From Haliclona indistincta (Eukaryota; Porifera; Demospongiae; Haplosclerida; Chalinidae), in the NCBI GenBank assembly GCA_964017065.1, contig OZ024792.1, forward strand, positions 7,249,754 to 7,313,753: a DNA stretch of 64,000 nucleotides, given 5' to 3'. Both the position numbers and the translations under genes were made by a program. The notes beneath the pieces were generated by a model, which was given only the letters and a program-made list of their open reading frames with translations, was not told the DNA's origin and did no database searches. This document shows, piece by piece, positions 44,901 through 56,048 of this stretch (positions are counted from its first letter, which is position 1; the number at the start of each line of letters is the position of its first letter).

Positions 44901-45329
44901 CTTATTCCTCTTCCTTCTCTTTTTTCTGTACGTATTCATGCAAACCTGAGCAGTGAAACAACAAACAGTATATGCAGTGCTCTATAATGAGATGTTTTAA
45001 CCTTACCAAGGCCCACCAAACGAGAGCAAACAAAACTGTCACTCCGAAAACAACCGCAATGACGATAATCATCCAGAGCGGGATCGGTAAACCGGGCGCT
45101 CCAGTCGGAGTAGCAGACGGTGTAACGCTGGGAGACAGCTTGGTTACCGCTTGAGACATCAACTGCATGGTGGTCACTGTGCTGGACTGTGCTGCAACTG
45201 AACAAGAAATACGAGAAGGTAGCGCGCGTGCTGTAAAAGTTCTATGGTAGGTAAAGACGATATCTTACCGTGGACTACCACCACAACGCAGCACAAAAAC
45301 AGGATGCTACAACTCGTAGAGTGCGTCAT
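41975..45329 (-). CDS. Receptor-type tyrosine phosphatase 1, short ectodomain
   Basis: Eleven exons (45329-45269, 45197-45007, 44945-44664, 44613-44515, 44436-44355, 44306-44230, 44176-44039, 43991-43842, 43793-43645, 42221-42062, 42013-41975) join in phase to 475 residues. A signal peptide is followed by about 40 Ser/Thr-rich residues, one membrane span ([21 protein letters not shown]), a basic/acidic juxtamembrane region and one PTP domain: [25 protein letters not shown], and catalytic [10 protein letters not shown] split by an intron, then QDRGGMVQT. All catalytic residues are canonical. Intron 9 is swollen by the foldback element at 42260-43624. First of three tandem RPTP genes. Confidence 0.88.
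42260..43624. mobile_element. Foldback element with 482-bp arms in an RPTP intron
   Basis: Arms 42260-42741 and 43143-43624 are the same length and near-perfect reverse complements. The ends are GACCCTTCGCG / CGCGAAGGGTC, with TAT-type flanks. The loop (42742-42877) is followed by a run of N and a repeat of the loop end. No transposase frame is visible. It sits in intron 9 of the RPTP gene at 41975, exactly between the two halves of the catalytic loop codons. Confidence 0.75.
42878..43077. other. Assembly gap (200 N)
   Basis: The 65 bases before the gap (42813-42877) are identical in direct orientation to the 65 bases after it (43078-43142). This points to two contig ends that overlap but were not merged, so the gap may be fictitious. 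Confidence 0.9.
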
Positions 45330-45604
45330 ATCGATTCCCAAAAACAAATGGTTCAAGACGGATGCGTGTGGCTTGTATTTTTAAAAGATCTAGACTGGGC
45401 GTGACTCGTAACGATAAACATTGTTGCATCTCCGGTCGCCTACTCAATGGTTGTTGATACAGAAAGTGCTGTAATGCTAAAAAGTTCATACTACATTATA
45501 ATAAAATAAATAAACAATAATCCTGTGGTCATATAATGCTCCTGTATGTAATGTGTATGTGCGTATGTGTCATGTGATGCAAAGTTTGCAAAATAAATGT
45601 CTCT

Positions 45605-48569
45605 TTAGTCTTGACTGCTGGTACCATTATCCTCTATTCCAGACTCTTCCTCAAATGCAAGCATATTTTCATAACCAAGACCTTCTGTTGACACACGTCC
45701 AATTCGCATTGCGTAGTCGTAAAGAATCTGACAAATTCATGATAAGTAAACGTTAATTTTGTGCCATCACTATTTTTAGTACCTTGTGAAGAAACACATA
45801 CTGATCCTTAGTTTGGACCATCCCTCCCTTGTCTTGTCTCAGAGAAGACACGATCCTCAGCACGTCTACTTTGTTCTCATTCTCCATATCTCTCATTGCT
45901 GTGTCAGCTCCGATGAACACACCAGTTCGACTGATTCCAGAGCTATTTCAAAACCAATAAAATTATTACTTTTAGTTGGTTATTCTTGTCTAACCTGCAG
46001 TGGACTACTGCCGGTCCAAATGTGTCTCCAGCTTTTACAGATTTCCTAGTCTCCAGGATGAAGTCAATGAATGGTCCTGTGGCAGTAGGGACTCCATGGT
46101 CAGGCCATTTTGTGAACCAGTAGTGGGCAACTTCTCTTGTGACATGTCGCTGCAGGATACCGGTAATAATCTGCATAATACTCAACTCTGTGCACTTACC
46201 TCGAGGTGTCTTAGCAATAGTGTGGTCACTGTGTAGTTGTCACTGACGGTCCTTTTGCGAGAAACAATCTCAAGCTCTCCACGGGTTTCAGAGAGTCCCT
46301 TCTTTGATGAGTCCGGCCAATACTGGCAGCACTTGTTCTGTTAGTACAAAGCACGATGAAGACATGTGATCAGCTCTGGAATCCAACCGTACCTTTCCAT
46401 CCTCTTCCAGATTGGTCACCATGATAATGACAGAACTTTTCTGCTCCCAAATCATTCTCCAAAAGTCATTCACAGTTGTAGGCAATGGAGCTTGTGTGGC
46501 AATGTAGCTTTTGAAATGCTGAGTATAGCCCTGCACAAATTAACATGCACACAGATAAAACTGCAAATTATCAAGTGTAAGAGTTGGCTACTGACTCGAA
46601 CATAGTTTGCATTGATGTAATCAGAATGAGGAACTCCAAACTTGAGAAACAAAGGCACTCGACTATGAGGATCTATAAAAAATTGCATAGTAATAATGTT
46701 GGAAAATTAAATTATTTCAAGCCTACTTGGCAGAACATCTCGATATCTGTTTTTCTCTTCCGCTCCAGTGGGTACTTCATTCATAGTCACCATATTGGAG
46801 AGAATGCTCTGTATAGCAGTTATTGTAATTATGAGTACTTGTCAGTAGCATAAGCTTACCATAAACTCTGCATGTAGCTTTGATTGATTAGTAACTTCCT
46901 TGCCAATGTCTTTTGCCATTATTGGACGAGAAAGCCCCTCAAGAATGCGCTAATAGTTGCAATAGTTGTATATTTCTTCAATGAAGTGGTTTGCTTACAA
47001 TTGTTTGTGAGAAAAAGCTGTTGCTTTTCGAGATTCCTGCTATTTTCATCGGAGGTAGATGGAACCTTGCCAGCTGTAGGCTGCCTGGTTCAACAAGGTC
47101 ATCTGACAACCACAATGGTTTCTTCTCTTTGTCGTTTCTCTTCTTTCTTCTTCTCAGCTTTGCTCCAAGAAGGACGCAAATCTGGATGCAACAGAACGTA
47201 AGCAAAATAACTGATGAGTAATTATTAGCATACCAACAAGCTCCAAAAAGCAACAAAAGAAGCCGCTACTCCTGATCCAACTGCTGCCCCAACCACCAAG
47301 GTCGGAAATGTTGGTGGCGGTGTCTGCATGACTGTCGGACTAGTCTGCATGACTGTTGGACTAGTCTGCATGACCGTGGGACTATAACTCTCAATTGTGT
47401 ATGTGCTTCCAATATCGTCGTCATCATCATCATCATAATCATCAACAACAGATGATGGAGATGTATCGGCTGTGCTTGATGGTGAGATTTCCATCATATC
47501 CATTCCACTCCCAGACCCTGATCCTGAGAACATTTCTGAGTCGCAAATGTAACAAAAATATGAGTAATAGCTTGTGTGGGTACAACTGACCATCACAGTG
47601 ATCTCCGGTAAAATTTCCACTGCACAAGCACTCATACTGTGTGTCAGTTGTCCCAAACATACAAGTTCCTCCATTCATGCACAACTTTTGTATGTGACAT
47701 ATGTTGGTAATATCTGTAAAAGTTTGGTGTATTGGTTTACTTTAAAGATCTTTGTAGCTAACCTTTGCAGTTAGTGCCACCGTATGGTGCCATACATGAG
47801 CAGTTGTAGTCTGTCTCTAGAGGGCCTGCTATATTGCATGTTCCTCCATTTTGGCAGGGGCTGCTGCTGAGGCATGTATGGTTTGTTGTGCAAGAGCCAC
47901 TGCCATCAAAGAAAGGACAACAATCATTTTGATTGCTGTTCTGACATGATCCCATTCCAATGTCTTGACAATTCTCTGAACACACTGTAAATCACAGTTA
48001 AAACATTATTATTTGTTAACACAGGTGTATTTTCAAGCATACCAACACAGTTGGCAATATCATTGTACTCTGGGCCTGGTGTTCCTGTCCTGGTACATGA
48101 TGAACAGTCTCTTCTACTTCTGGTGTCTGGTCCTCCTCCTCCTCCAATAAAAGCAATGTAGGCGTCTGCTGCTGGCTGTCCCGATTCAAATCCTTCTTGT
48201 AGAATGAAATGGAACGAATTCCCTAACAGACTTGAGCTTGCGCAATGCATTTGAAATTGAGTGTAGAAAATACTCGATCCTTGCACAGAAGAGGTAAACT
48301 GTACCGCAACAGACAGTGAGCTGTACAAATCTTGAGCCTCAACGGCAAGGCATGTAAAAACGTAACTAGTAAGATTGTTAGTCGACAATCTACCCGGTAA
48401 GTTATCGGATATCCTGAGAATTTGCTCGATTTCGTTTCGAGTAGGTAGCGAACAATGCTGTGAGGTGACTGAACTCAGCTGCACAATGGCTAGAACTGCA
48501 GAGAAAGAACAGATATAACAGATCGACTGATACGAGCTACTTACTGCAAGGTAGCCATTGTAACCGCAT
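45605..48569 (-). CDS. Receptor-type tyrosine phosphatase 2, EGF ectodomain
   Basis: Fourteen exons (48569-48545, 48495-48043, 47984-47763, 47713-47591, 47535-47234, 47181-46999, 46949-46860, 46808-46727, 46672-46596, 46530-46393, 46337-46200, 46149-45995, 45942-45783, 45727-45605) join to 756 residues. A signal peptide ([17 protein letters not shown]) is followed by an unrecognised N-terminal module, a Cys-rich segment, two EGF-like domains ([17 protein letters not shown]), an Asp-rich and TSPTVMQ-repeat stalk, a membrane span and one PTP domain: [35 protein letters not shown]. The catalytic Cys and Arg are intact, but the loop has S-I-S where A-G/I-G is usual. Confidence 0.85.
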
Positions 48570-48702
48570 GGTGATCCAAGCCTGCGCTTTCTTCTCCGCC
48601 AACGTTTGGGTGGGGCTCCTCAGTACGCACGTATTGCATGCCACGCCCTTGGTTATACTGTTATTCATTGATACCACCCAAAACACAGAATAATAATTAT
48701 TG

Positions 48703-51700
48703 TTAGTATATGCCGTCATAATATGCATCTCCACCAGAAGTGGTCCTTGTAGTTTGCACTGGTGCAGCTCTACCAATCCTCATAGCATAGTCGTATAGAA
48801 CCTACGTTTCAATAAAATATCAACACCTACAACTGCGATATGATCTCTCACCTTGTGCAAGAAGACATACTGGTCTTTAGTCTGCACCATGCCTCCTCTG
48901 TCCTGCCTCATTGCAGAGATAATAGACAGCAGGTCTACTCTGTTCTTCTCTTCAAGCTCCCTCATTCCGACAAGTGTTCCAATGAACACACCAGTGCGAC
49001 TGATACCAGAGCTGCAAAAAGATATAAAAATTAGATAATAAATTCAATATAACACAAACCTGCAATGGGCAACAACTGGTGCTTGTAATCCAACTAATGC
49101 GGATTCTTGTTGACTGATCACTTTCCTGGCTTCTGAAGTAAAGTTGAGGAAGCTAGTTGTTGAATCAGGCACTCCATATTCAGGCCATCCTGTGAACCAG
49201 TAGTGGATCACCTCTTTCAATCCAGAGTGCTAATGAAAGTATTATCATTGATTTGAAATTATTATAATTTTTATGAGACCTTTGAGCTTCTGAGTTGAAA
49301 CTTGGTGATCTTATAGTCTGTCTTGACTACAGTGTTGACGTGTGTGACTTCAATATCTCCATACATAGCAGTCCAGCTGCCAGTATGAACTCCTGGCCAA
49401 TAGTGTGCACACTTGACCTAGACACATACACACGGTAATTGTAATAATTATGCAATCCTGTTCACATATACCTTGCCCCTCTCCTCATGATTTGTGAGCA
49501 TTATTATTATGGAGCTCTTTTGCTCCCAGATCATTCGCCAGAAGTCATTTATAGTGTTTGGTAAAGGAGCTTGAGTAGCGATGAAGTATTTGATAGCTTT
49601 TCTATAGCCCTGTTGGTTTTTCAGATAACAATTAGTGACAATAGTATATCAACATACTCGGAGGTAGTTTGCATTGATGTAGTCAGAGTGGGGTACGCCA
49701 AACTTAAGAAAAAGTGACACTCTGGTCTGAGGATCTAGAATGAGACAGATTCAGAATAATTCACACAGTGGTTTAATGCAATGTCTCACTTGGTAGCACA
49801 TCTTTGTACCGATTTTTGTCATTGGCGATGGCTGAAAAGTCTGCTGCAGTTAGCATATTAGATGGTACTCCCTGTATCACATATAAGAGGTAATTCTACA
49901 CGATCAGTAATTTTTTACCATAAACTGAGAGTGCAGCTTGCCAATGTTTTCCTGACTGATAGCAATCCGGAGCTCCTCTACTGTTAGTGGACTTGTGAAT
50001 TCATTGAAAATATCCTATCACACACAAAATCATTATTAGGTATTTCATTACTGCATCACTTACTTTTTTAGCAGGCACATAACCCACACGATGCCTCGGT
50101 GGGAGTCTCCTAATCTCCATGACATCTTGCTCTCCCCAATCTGGCTGCTCATCACGCCACAGAAAGTGATTGTCTTCTTCCCAACTGCCCAGAGCTTTTC
50201 GCTTGTTTTCAAGATGTTTTTTCAATCTTATTACACATATCTGTGGATTTTGACAGTAGTAGACACTGCTACAGATATTTTTCACTCACCATAAACCACC
50301 ACACAAGAGCAATTAGGATACACAATCCTGCAACTACTCCGGGAATGATGAATACCACGATAGGTATGGGCTGTTGTGAAGGTGTGGGTGATGGAATGAG
50401 TGAGTGTGATGGTGTAGGTGAGCTTGGTACTGTAGGTGAATAGAGTGTTGGAGAATTCTCTTGTGAAGTAGCAGTAGAAACCAACACAAGACTTAGAGCA
50501 AGAAATGACGGAAACTATAATATTATACAACAATGTGATTAGTATGTTATAATGAGCACTATTATTCTCAGAACCTTTTGCTGTAGTTGATCAAAGAGTG
50601 GTTGCCCTGGTTGAATATTGCTAGCAGTTATTAGTCCATTGATAGGCTCAGAGTTGATAATATCAACAAAGAGAGCTTCCAGCACAAGAATGGAGGGGTT
50701 GGTTGAGGTCCGAGCCTCCAAGATAACATCTACACTTTTATTTGGCTGTATCAGATGCTGTACGCTGTTTATTAGAATCAGCTTTAACAGTGTAGTGTTG
50801 ATGGTGGATGCGTTGAAACTGATGGATAGCTTGACTGTTGCAGATGGTGTAGGCGATAGTGTGGGTGCTGTAGATGCTGCTGCTGTTGTTTTTACCACTA
50901 TGCTGTCAGCTGGAGGTTGAGAAGATGCTGTGATAGTTGAAAAGAGGTTGGAAGATACGGTAGTCATGGAAGATACGGTAGTCATGGCTATTGGTGTGAC
51001 AGTGATGTTGCAATCAGTTTCTAGATGAAAAAAAAAACAACAGAAAATGATCCTATACACAAAAAAATATTTCAAACTTACCTACGCAGACAAATGTATT
51101 ATTTGAATCAAATCCAAGACATTCGCTGCAGTTCATTGCAGTACTGTTGCGACTACATAAAGCAAAGTCTGGAAAAGTGTTTGGAGAACACTGTTCCAGA
51201 TCATTGCTGCAGTATATTCCTTTAGGTTGATGTGGGCATGTACATGGCAGTTGATAATGCCCGGTTATCATGTCTAGAGGAAGAACATCACTGGGTTTTG
51301 GCTCCACACAGCCTCCTCCATTACTGCAAGCACAAAGAATGATAGAGATACGTCTCTTGGTCACTCTTCCACTGCTGTCGTTAGCAATCAAGTAAATGGG
51401 AAAGTCGGGTAGTGCCGAGAGAGTAATATCCAGAGCTCCAGTTGTAGAATTCAACTTTATACCTTCCTTCAAAGCAGCCTGAGCGTATTCAAAAGATGGA
51501 AAAATCTCACAACACATGAATATTTCTTGCCTCATTATTGAGAGACAACACTATGTTGCTTCTATCATCCGTATCATCAGTGACCTGATACTGAGACGTT
51601 TTTGACTCATTCAATTGCACCATTATTCGCTGAAGACCAGTGATGTTGGGTGGAAAATTTTCTGTGAACAAAAAACAATGTCACATGCACATGACTGTGT

Positions 51701-54624
51701 TACTATGGATACTGATAAACAAAGCATATTTGCATTGCATCCCACGAATGCAATCCAGTGCTAAAACAACATTACAATGCTATTCATTACAGACCTAAAT
51801 ATGATTAATCGAACCTAAATCTGATTTTATCTGTTGGCTGGTTTGATTGATCTTTAGTGAGGCTAGTCCCGTCTCCAAATTTCCTGTCACTGTTGCATCA
51901 AAAATGCATGAAAAATCATCTCCGCACGCCTCAGTAAAACTAGAATTCATCTGTATGTCCAGCACTGGACTGATTGTCTGGTTTTTAAACATCTCAAAAC
52001 TTTCTCCATCACGGTAGTAAAAGAGAGATTGGTTTTGAAACTCTAATTCCCCTGCAAAAATAAAATTGCAAAATAAGTGATATTCTTAACTATTTTATTT
52101 GACTAACATGACAGTCCAAAGTCATGGATACAGTAGTTGTTGCTGCAAGACAGATTATTTCCATCAGATGTTGTGAAGTCATCGGAAGGGTCGTTATTAA
52201 ATGTACCAAGTAGACCCTCAGTTGCTTCAAAAAATGGTGAACCAAGTTGGAGGCTGGAATACAAGAAATTTGCCTCTGTGGTATTGGTGAGAGAGATTCT
52301 AAGATTGGCTTGAGATGGTGTGGTAAGCAGCAGTGAATCGTCATCAGTTTTTCTCAGTGTAATGGTGTTTGCAGTATTGCTAGTAATATCAGCACCACTA
52401 TTAATCTGAGACTCATTGTAGACTGTGGTATTTGTAATGACAAGCGTCTCTGTTGGAATAGGGTGCTGGATATTATCAATGAAGAGCAGCATTCTATCAT
52501 CGTCTGTGCTCGATGTATCCGCTTCAATTTGTACTCGCAGAGAGTCTCCGTTCTTCATAACCACTGCTGTAAGCACTGTTGCGTTGACATCTTGGAATTG
52601 AGTGAGCCTTGCTTGTATAACAAGATTATGCAGTGATGATTGAACCAACGTATATTCTCCACGTCCATTGAATGTAAATGTATTGCCATCTACTGATTCA
52701 AAGTGAGGATCTCCCCACATAAAACCTAAAAAATGTAACACTCATTGAGTTATCAGCTATGTGAGGTCTTACTGAATGTTATTGGTCGGTATCGGGAGCA
52801 GTCATCAGATGGTCGTAATTTATAAAACATCTCACACATGCCAGAACCACAGCAATATTGGTGTGGTGTGATAATATCTTCATTGTATTTGTTTCGTAAG
52901 AATACTGGATTGTGTAACCGGTATCCTCCGCCATTGGGGGCTCCTACAAGAAGAGCTCCTGACTGATCATAGCAGCATTCAGTAGTAGGAGCTGTCAGTC
53001 CGCCTGTCATGTCTACAAAACATCGATTACCTATGCCTCCAAAAAAGAATAAGAATCTCCAGTCCCACATTGCTTGCCAAATCACGCAAGGGCAAGGAGG
53101 CAGGTCAGTGTACCATGTCTCTGGTTGGTTTTGGTCATCCTGCCACATTCTGCAGACATCGTCTTCAGGTAAAGTATCTGTGCGTGATGTGAGGAAAAAT
53201 ATGAAGACGGTGATGGTGAACTCACCATTGCATGTTGTTCCAGTAAACTTTGTTGTGCAAATACACTCATAGTCTGTATCAGATTGACCCATTACACAAG
53301 TTGCCTCATTCATGCAGGGATTGTCAACCAAACAATCATGAACAGGAATGCAAGAACAGTTTGTAAAAGGCTCATATCCAGAAGGACAATCAATGACACA
53401 CTCTACAGTGGTTAAAATAGTGATTTTGATTTATTTTTAAGTATTCATCTCACCATCGCATGTTGTTCCATTAAACTTAGTTGTGCAAATACACTCATAG
53501 TCTGTATCAGATTGACCCATTACACAAGTTGCCTCATTCATGCAGGGATTGTCAACCAAACAATCATGAACAGGAATGCAAGAACAGTTTGTAGAAGGCT
53601 CATGTCCAGGAGGACAATCAATGACACACTCTACAGTGGTTAAAATAGTGATTTTGATTTATTTTTAAGTATTCATCTCACCATCGCATGTTGTTCCATT
53701 AAACTTAGTTGTGCAAATACACTCATAGTCTGTATCAGATTGACCCATTACACAAGTTGCCTCATTCATGCAGGGATTGTCAACCAAACAATCATGAACA
53801 GGAATGCAAGAACAGTTTGTAGAAGGCTCATGTCCAGGAGGACAATCAATGACACACTCTACAGTGGTTAAAATAGTGATTTTGATTTATTTTTAAGTAT
53901 TCATCTCACCATCGCACGTTGTTCCATTAAACTTAGTTGTGCAAATACACTCATAGTCTGTATCAGATTGACCCATTACACAAGTTGCCTCATTCATGCA
54001 GGGATTGTCAACCAAACAATCATGAACAGGAATGCAAGAACAGTTTGTAGAAGGCTCATGTCCAGGAGGACAATCAATGACACACTCTACAGTGGTTAAA
54101 ATACACCAAATGTAGTGATTTTGATTTTTTTTAAGTATTCATCTCACCATCGCACGTTGTTCCATTAAACTCACTAGTACAGATGCAACTGAACTCTGTG
54201 TTTATTGTTCCTAGTTCACATGTTCCTTCATTCAGGCAGGGATTCTCAATTAAACAGATGTGATTGGGGACACAGGAACAATTTGCAGATAGTTTAAATC
54301 CAGGAGGACAATCTGTCTCGGTACAGTCTAAAAATGACAAAAAACAGTATTTTTTGATAAGTTTCAAGTCACTTGCATACTTTCACAGTTCGGTCCAGTG
54401 AAATTTGGATGACAATTGCAGATATCCAGTGAGTCCAGGTCATCTCCAGATCCAGATCCTGAACCTGCTTGTGTAGTCATACAGGTTCCTCCGTTCTGGC
54501 AATTACACGTACTAGCTGCTCGCCCCACGATGCACAGGCATAAAACTAACGCTGTGGCAGCAAAATAGCTGGTGTAGAAACAGAACAAATTTGTCTCACC
54601 GCCATAGATCTTCATGTTCGCCAT
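48703..54624 (-). CDS. Receptor-type tyrosine phosphatase 3 with MUC4-like EGF-AMOP-VWD ectodomain
   Basis: Minus-strand exons run from ATG 54624 to the stop at 48703. In order: signal peptide ([14 protein letters not shown]), an EGF module, about five further EGF modules (four near-identical), an AMOP domain (about 53170-52770; [17 protein letters not shown]), a VWD domain (about 52725-52110; [15 protein letters not shown]), a MUC4-type post-VWD segment, an EGF-like part, a Ser/Thr stalk, a membrane span ([23 protein letters not shown], about 50290-50370) and one PTP domain with [12 protein letters not shown] instead of WPD, and [10 protein letters not shown]. The ectodomain meets the membrane/PTP part at AAG|gttctg...tag|TTTCCG (50560/50515), phase 0 on both sides. 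The donor is weak and [15 protein letters not shown] could be a signal peptide, so two separate genes remain possible. Confidence 0.65.
53228..54130 (-). repeat. Four tandem 228-bp EGF exon-intron units
   Basis: The marker CTCTACAGTG recurs at 53401, 53629, 53857 and 54085, an exact 228-bp period. Each unit holds one exon ([14 protein letters not shown]..., [21 protein letters not shown]) and its intron. Copies are almost identical in exon and intron alike, so the expansion is very recent or is kept uniform by conversion. Confidence 0.92.
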
Positions 54625-54895
54625 CGCCTACAGCAGGGCCTAGGTGGGGCTGATATGCAAAACAGCAAATGTAGGCGGGGCTCACACATGGTGCGCGTTT
54701 ATTAGAATTACACCGCGCTCAAGGAATTTTCTGGTTTCCGCTCACCTCGTGGTCTCGCCCGCGTGATGGAGTCGTAGCATAGTCTCCACACAGCCGCTTT
54801 GACGTCTCTGGGCAGTCTTGAGGCACACCAGTAGGTTACAGACCCGAGAAAGTATATAGTTTGCGTTCATGTGTGTGTGTTTGCAGCTGGTCACT
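54625..54895. promoter_or_regulatory. Divergent intergenic region between RPTP 3 and ELL
   Basis: 271 bp separate the two start codons. No TATA box is evident. It presumably holds both promoters. Confidence 0.4.
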
Positions 54896-55217
54896 ATGGC
54901 GGAGAGGAGAGGAATGCACACACTGGGTCTGTCCTCGTTACGTTCCGACAGAGAGTACCCGTTGGAAGGACGCGGGACAGACGACAAATGTCTCATTCAC
55001 GTGAAACTGACAGAATCGAGTGCCAAAGACATTGACAACCTCATCGCAAGCAACAAGGTCGCACACGAACACACTCATCACCTGTGTTTATAATCACCTG
55101 TAAATCATCACTTATACAATAATACAGTAATCTCAACTGACGTGAGTGTGTGCTTGTGGGAAGTGTTATTGTTTCAAATGCTTGGTCATTTTCATCAAGC
55201 TCATCTCTCTCTATCTA

Positions 55218-55253
<36 letters not shown>

Positions 55254-56004
55254 GGTGCTGTGTTCACACTTTGGTTCACCGAAAATGGAGGGGTAAAGGA
55301 GTCTCTTTTATTCTCTACTCTTTCTCATCATGTCTCTCTCTCCCCTGCCTCTCTCAGCGTATGATGATTCCAGCAGCCAACGGGGATCGCCACTTCCAGT
55401 TCTCCACTGCGAGTCTCAAGAGAGGTGGTCTGGAGTGTCTTCATCAGTCAGCTAGTTCTGATGACCAGAAGGTGACCGTTCATGTTGCTTCCCCCTCACC
55501 TCTTCTTACCTCTCTGTCTCCAGCTTCTCTCGTTGGGCCCTCCTGAGCACAAGCTTACTGTAAGAGCGACTGAAGAGGTCTACGAAACCACAAAGAAACG
55601 TGTCACTCAGGTTGAGGCAGAGAGACAAGGAACAAAGTGAGCTCACTGCAACTTTATAGGCTTTGTTATGACCAAGTAATATGAGTCTAATTTCACAGAG
55701 CTAAAGAGATCCAGCTAACTAAAGGGAATCGTAAACAAGGTAAACCATGACTAGTCTGTAGTCGGTTTTAAATGTGTTTTTACATATTTTAAACCAAGGC
55801 TTCAAATCTAAGCCAACGTTTAGTACCGTCACACCATCGAAACCATCTGGTGTGGCAGGGATAACTGGGCGTGGTAGTTCAGCAAAGACCACGCCCCATT
55901 CTTCCAGCATGTTCGGCAAACCTACTCCAACCAAGGCCCCTCCATCAGCATCAAAATCATTAACCCCGGCAGCACCACAACCTGGACGAAACCAAAAGAC
56001 ACTG

Positions 56005-56048
<44 letters not shown>

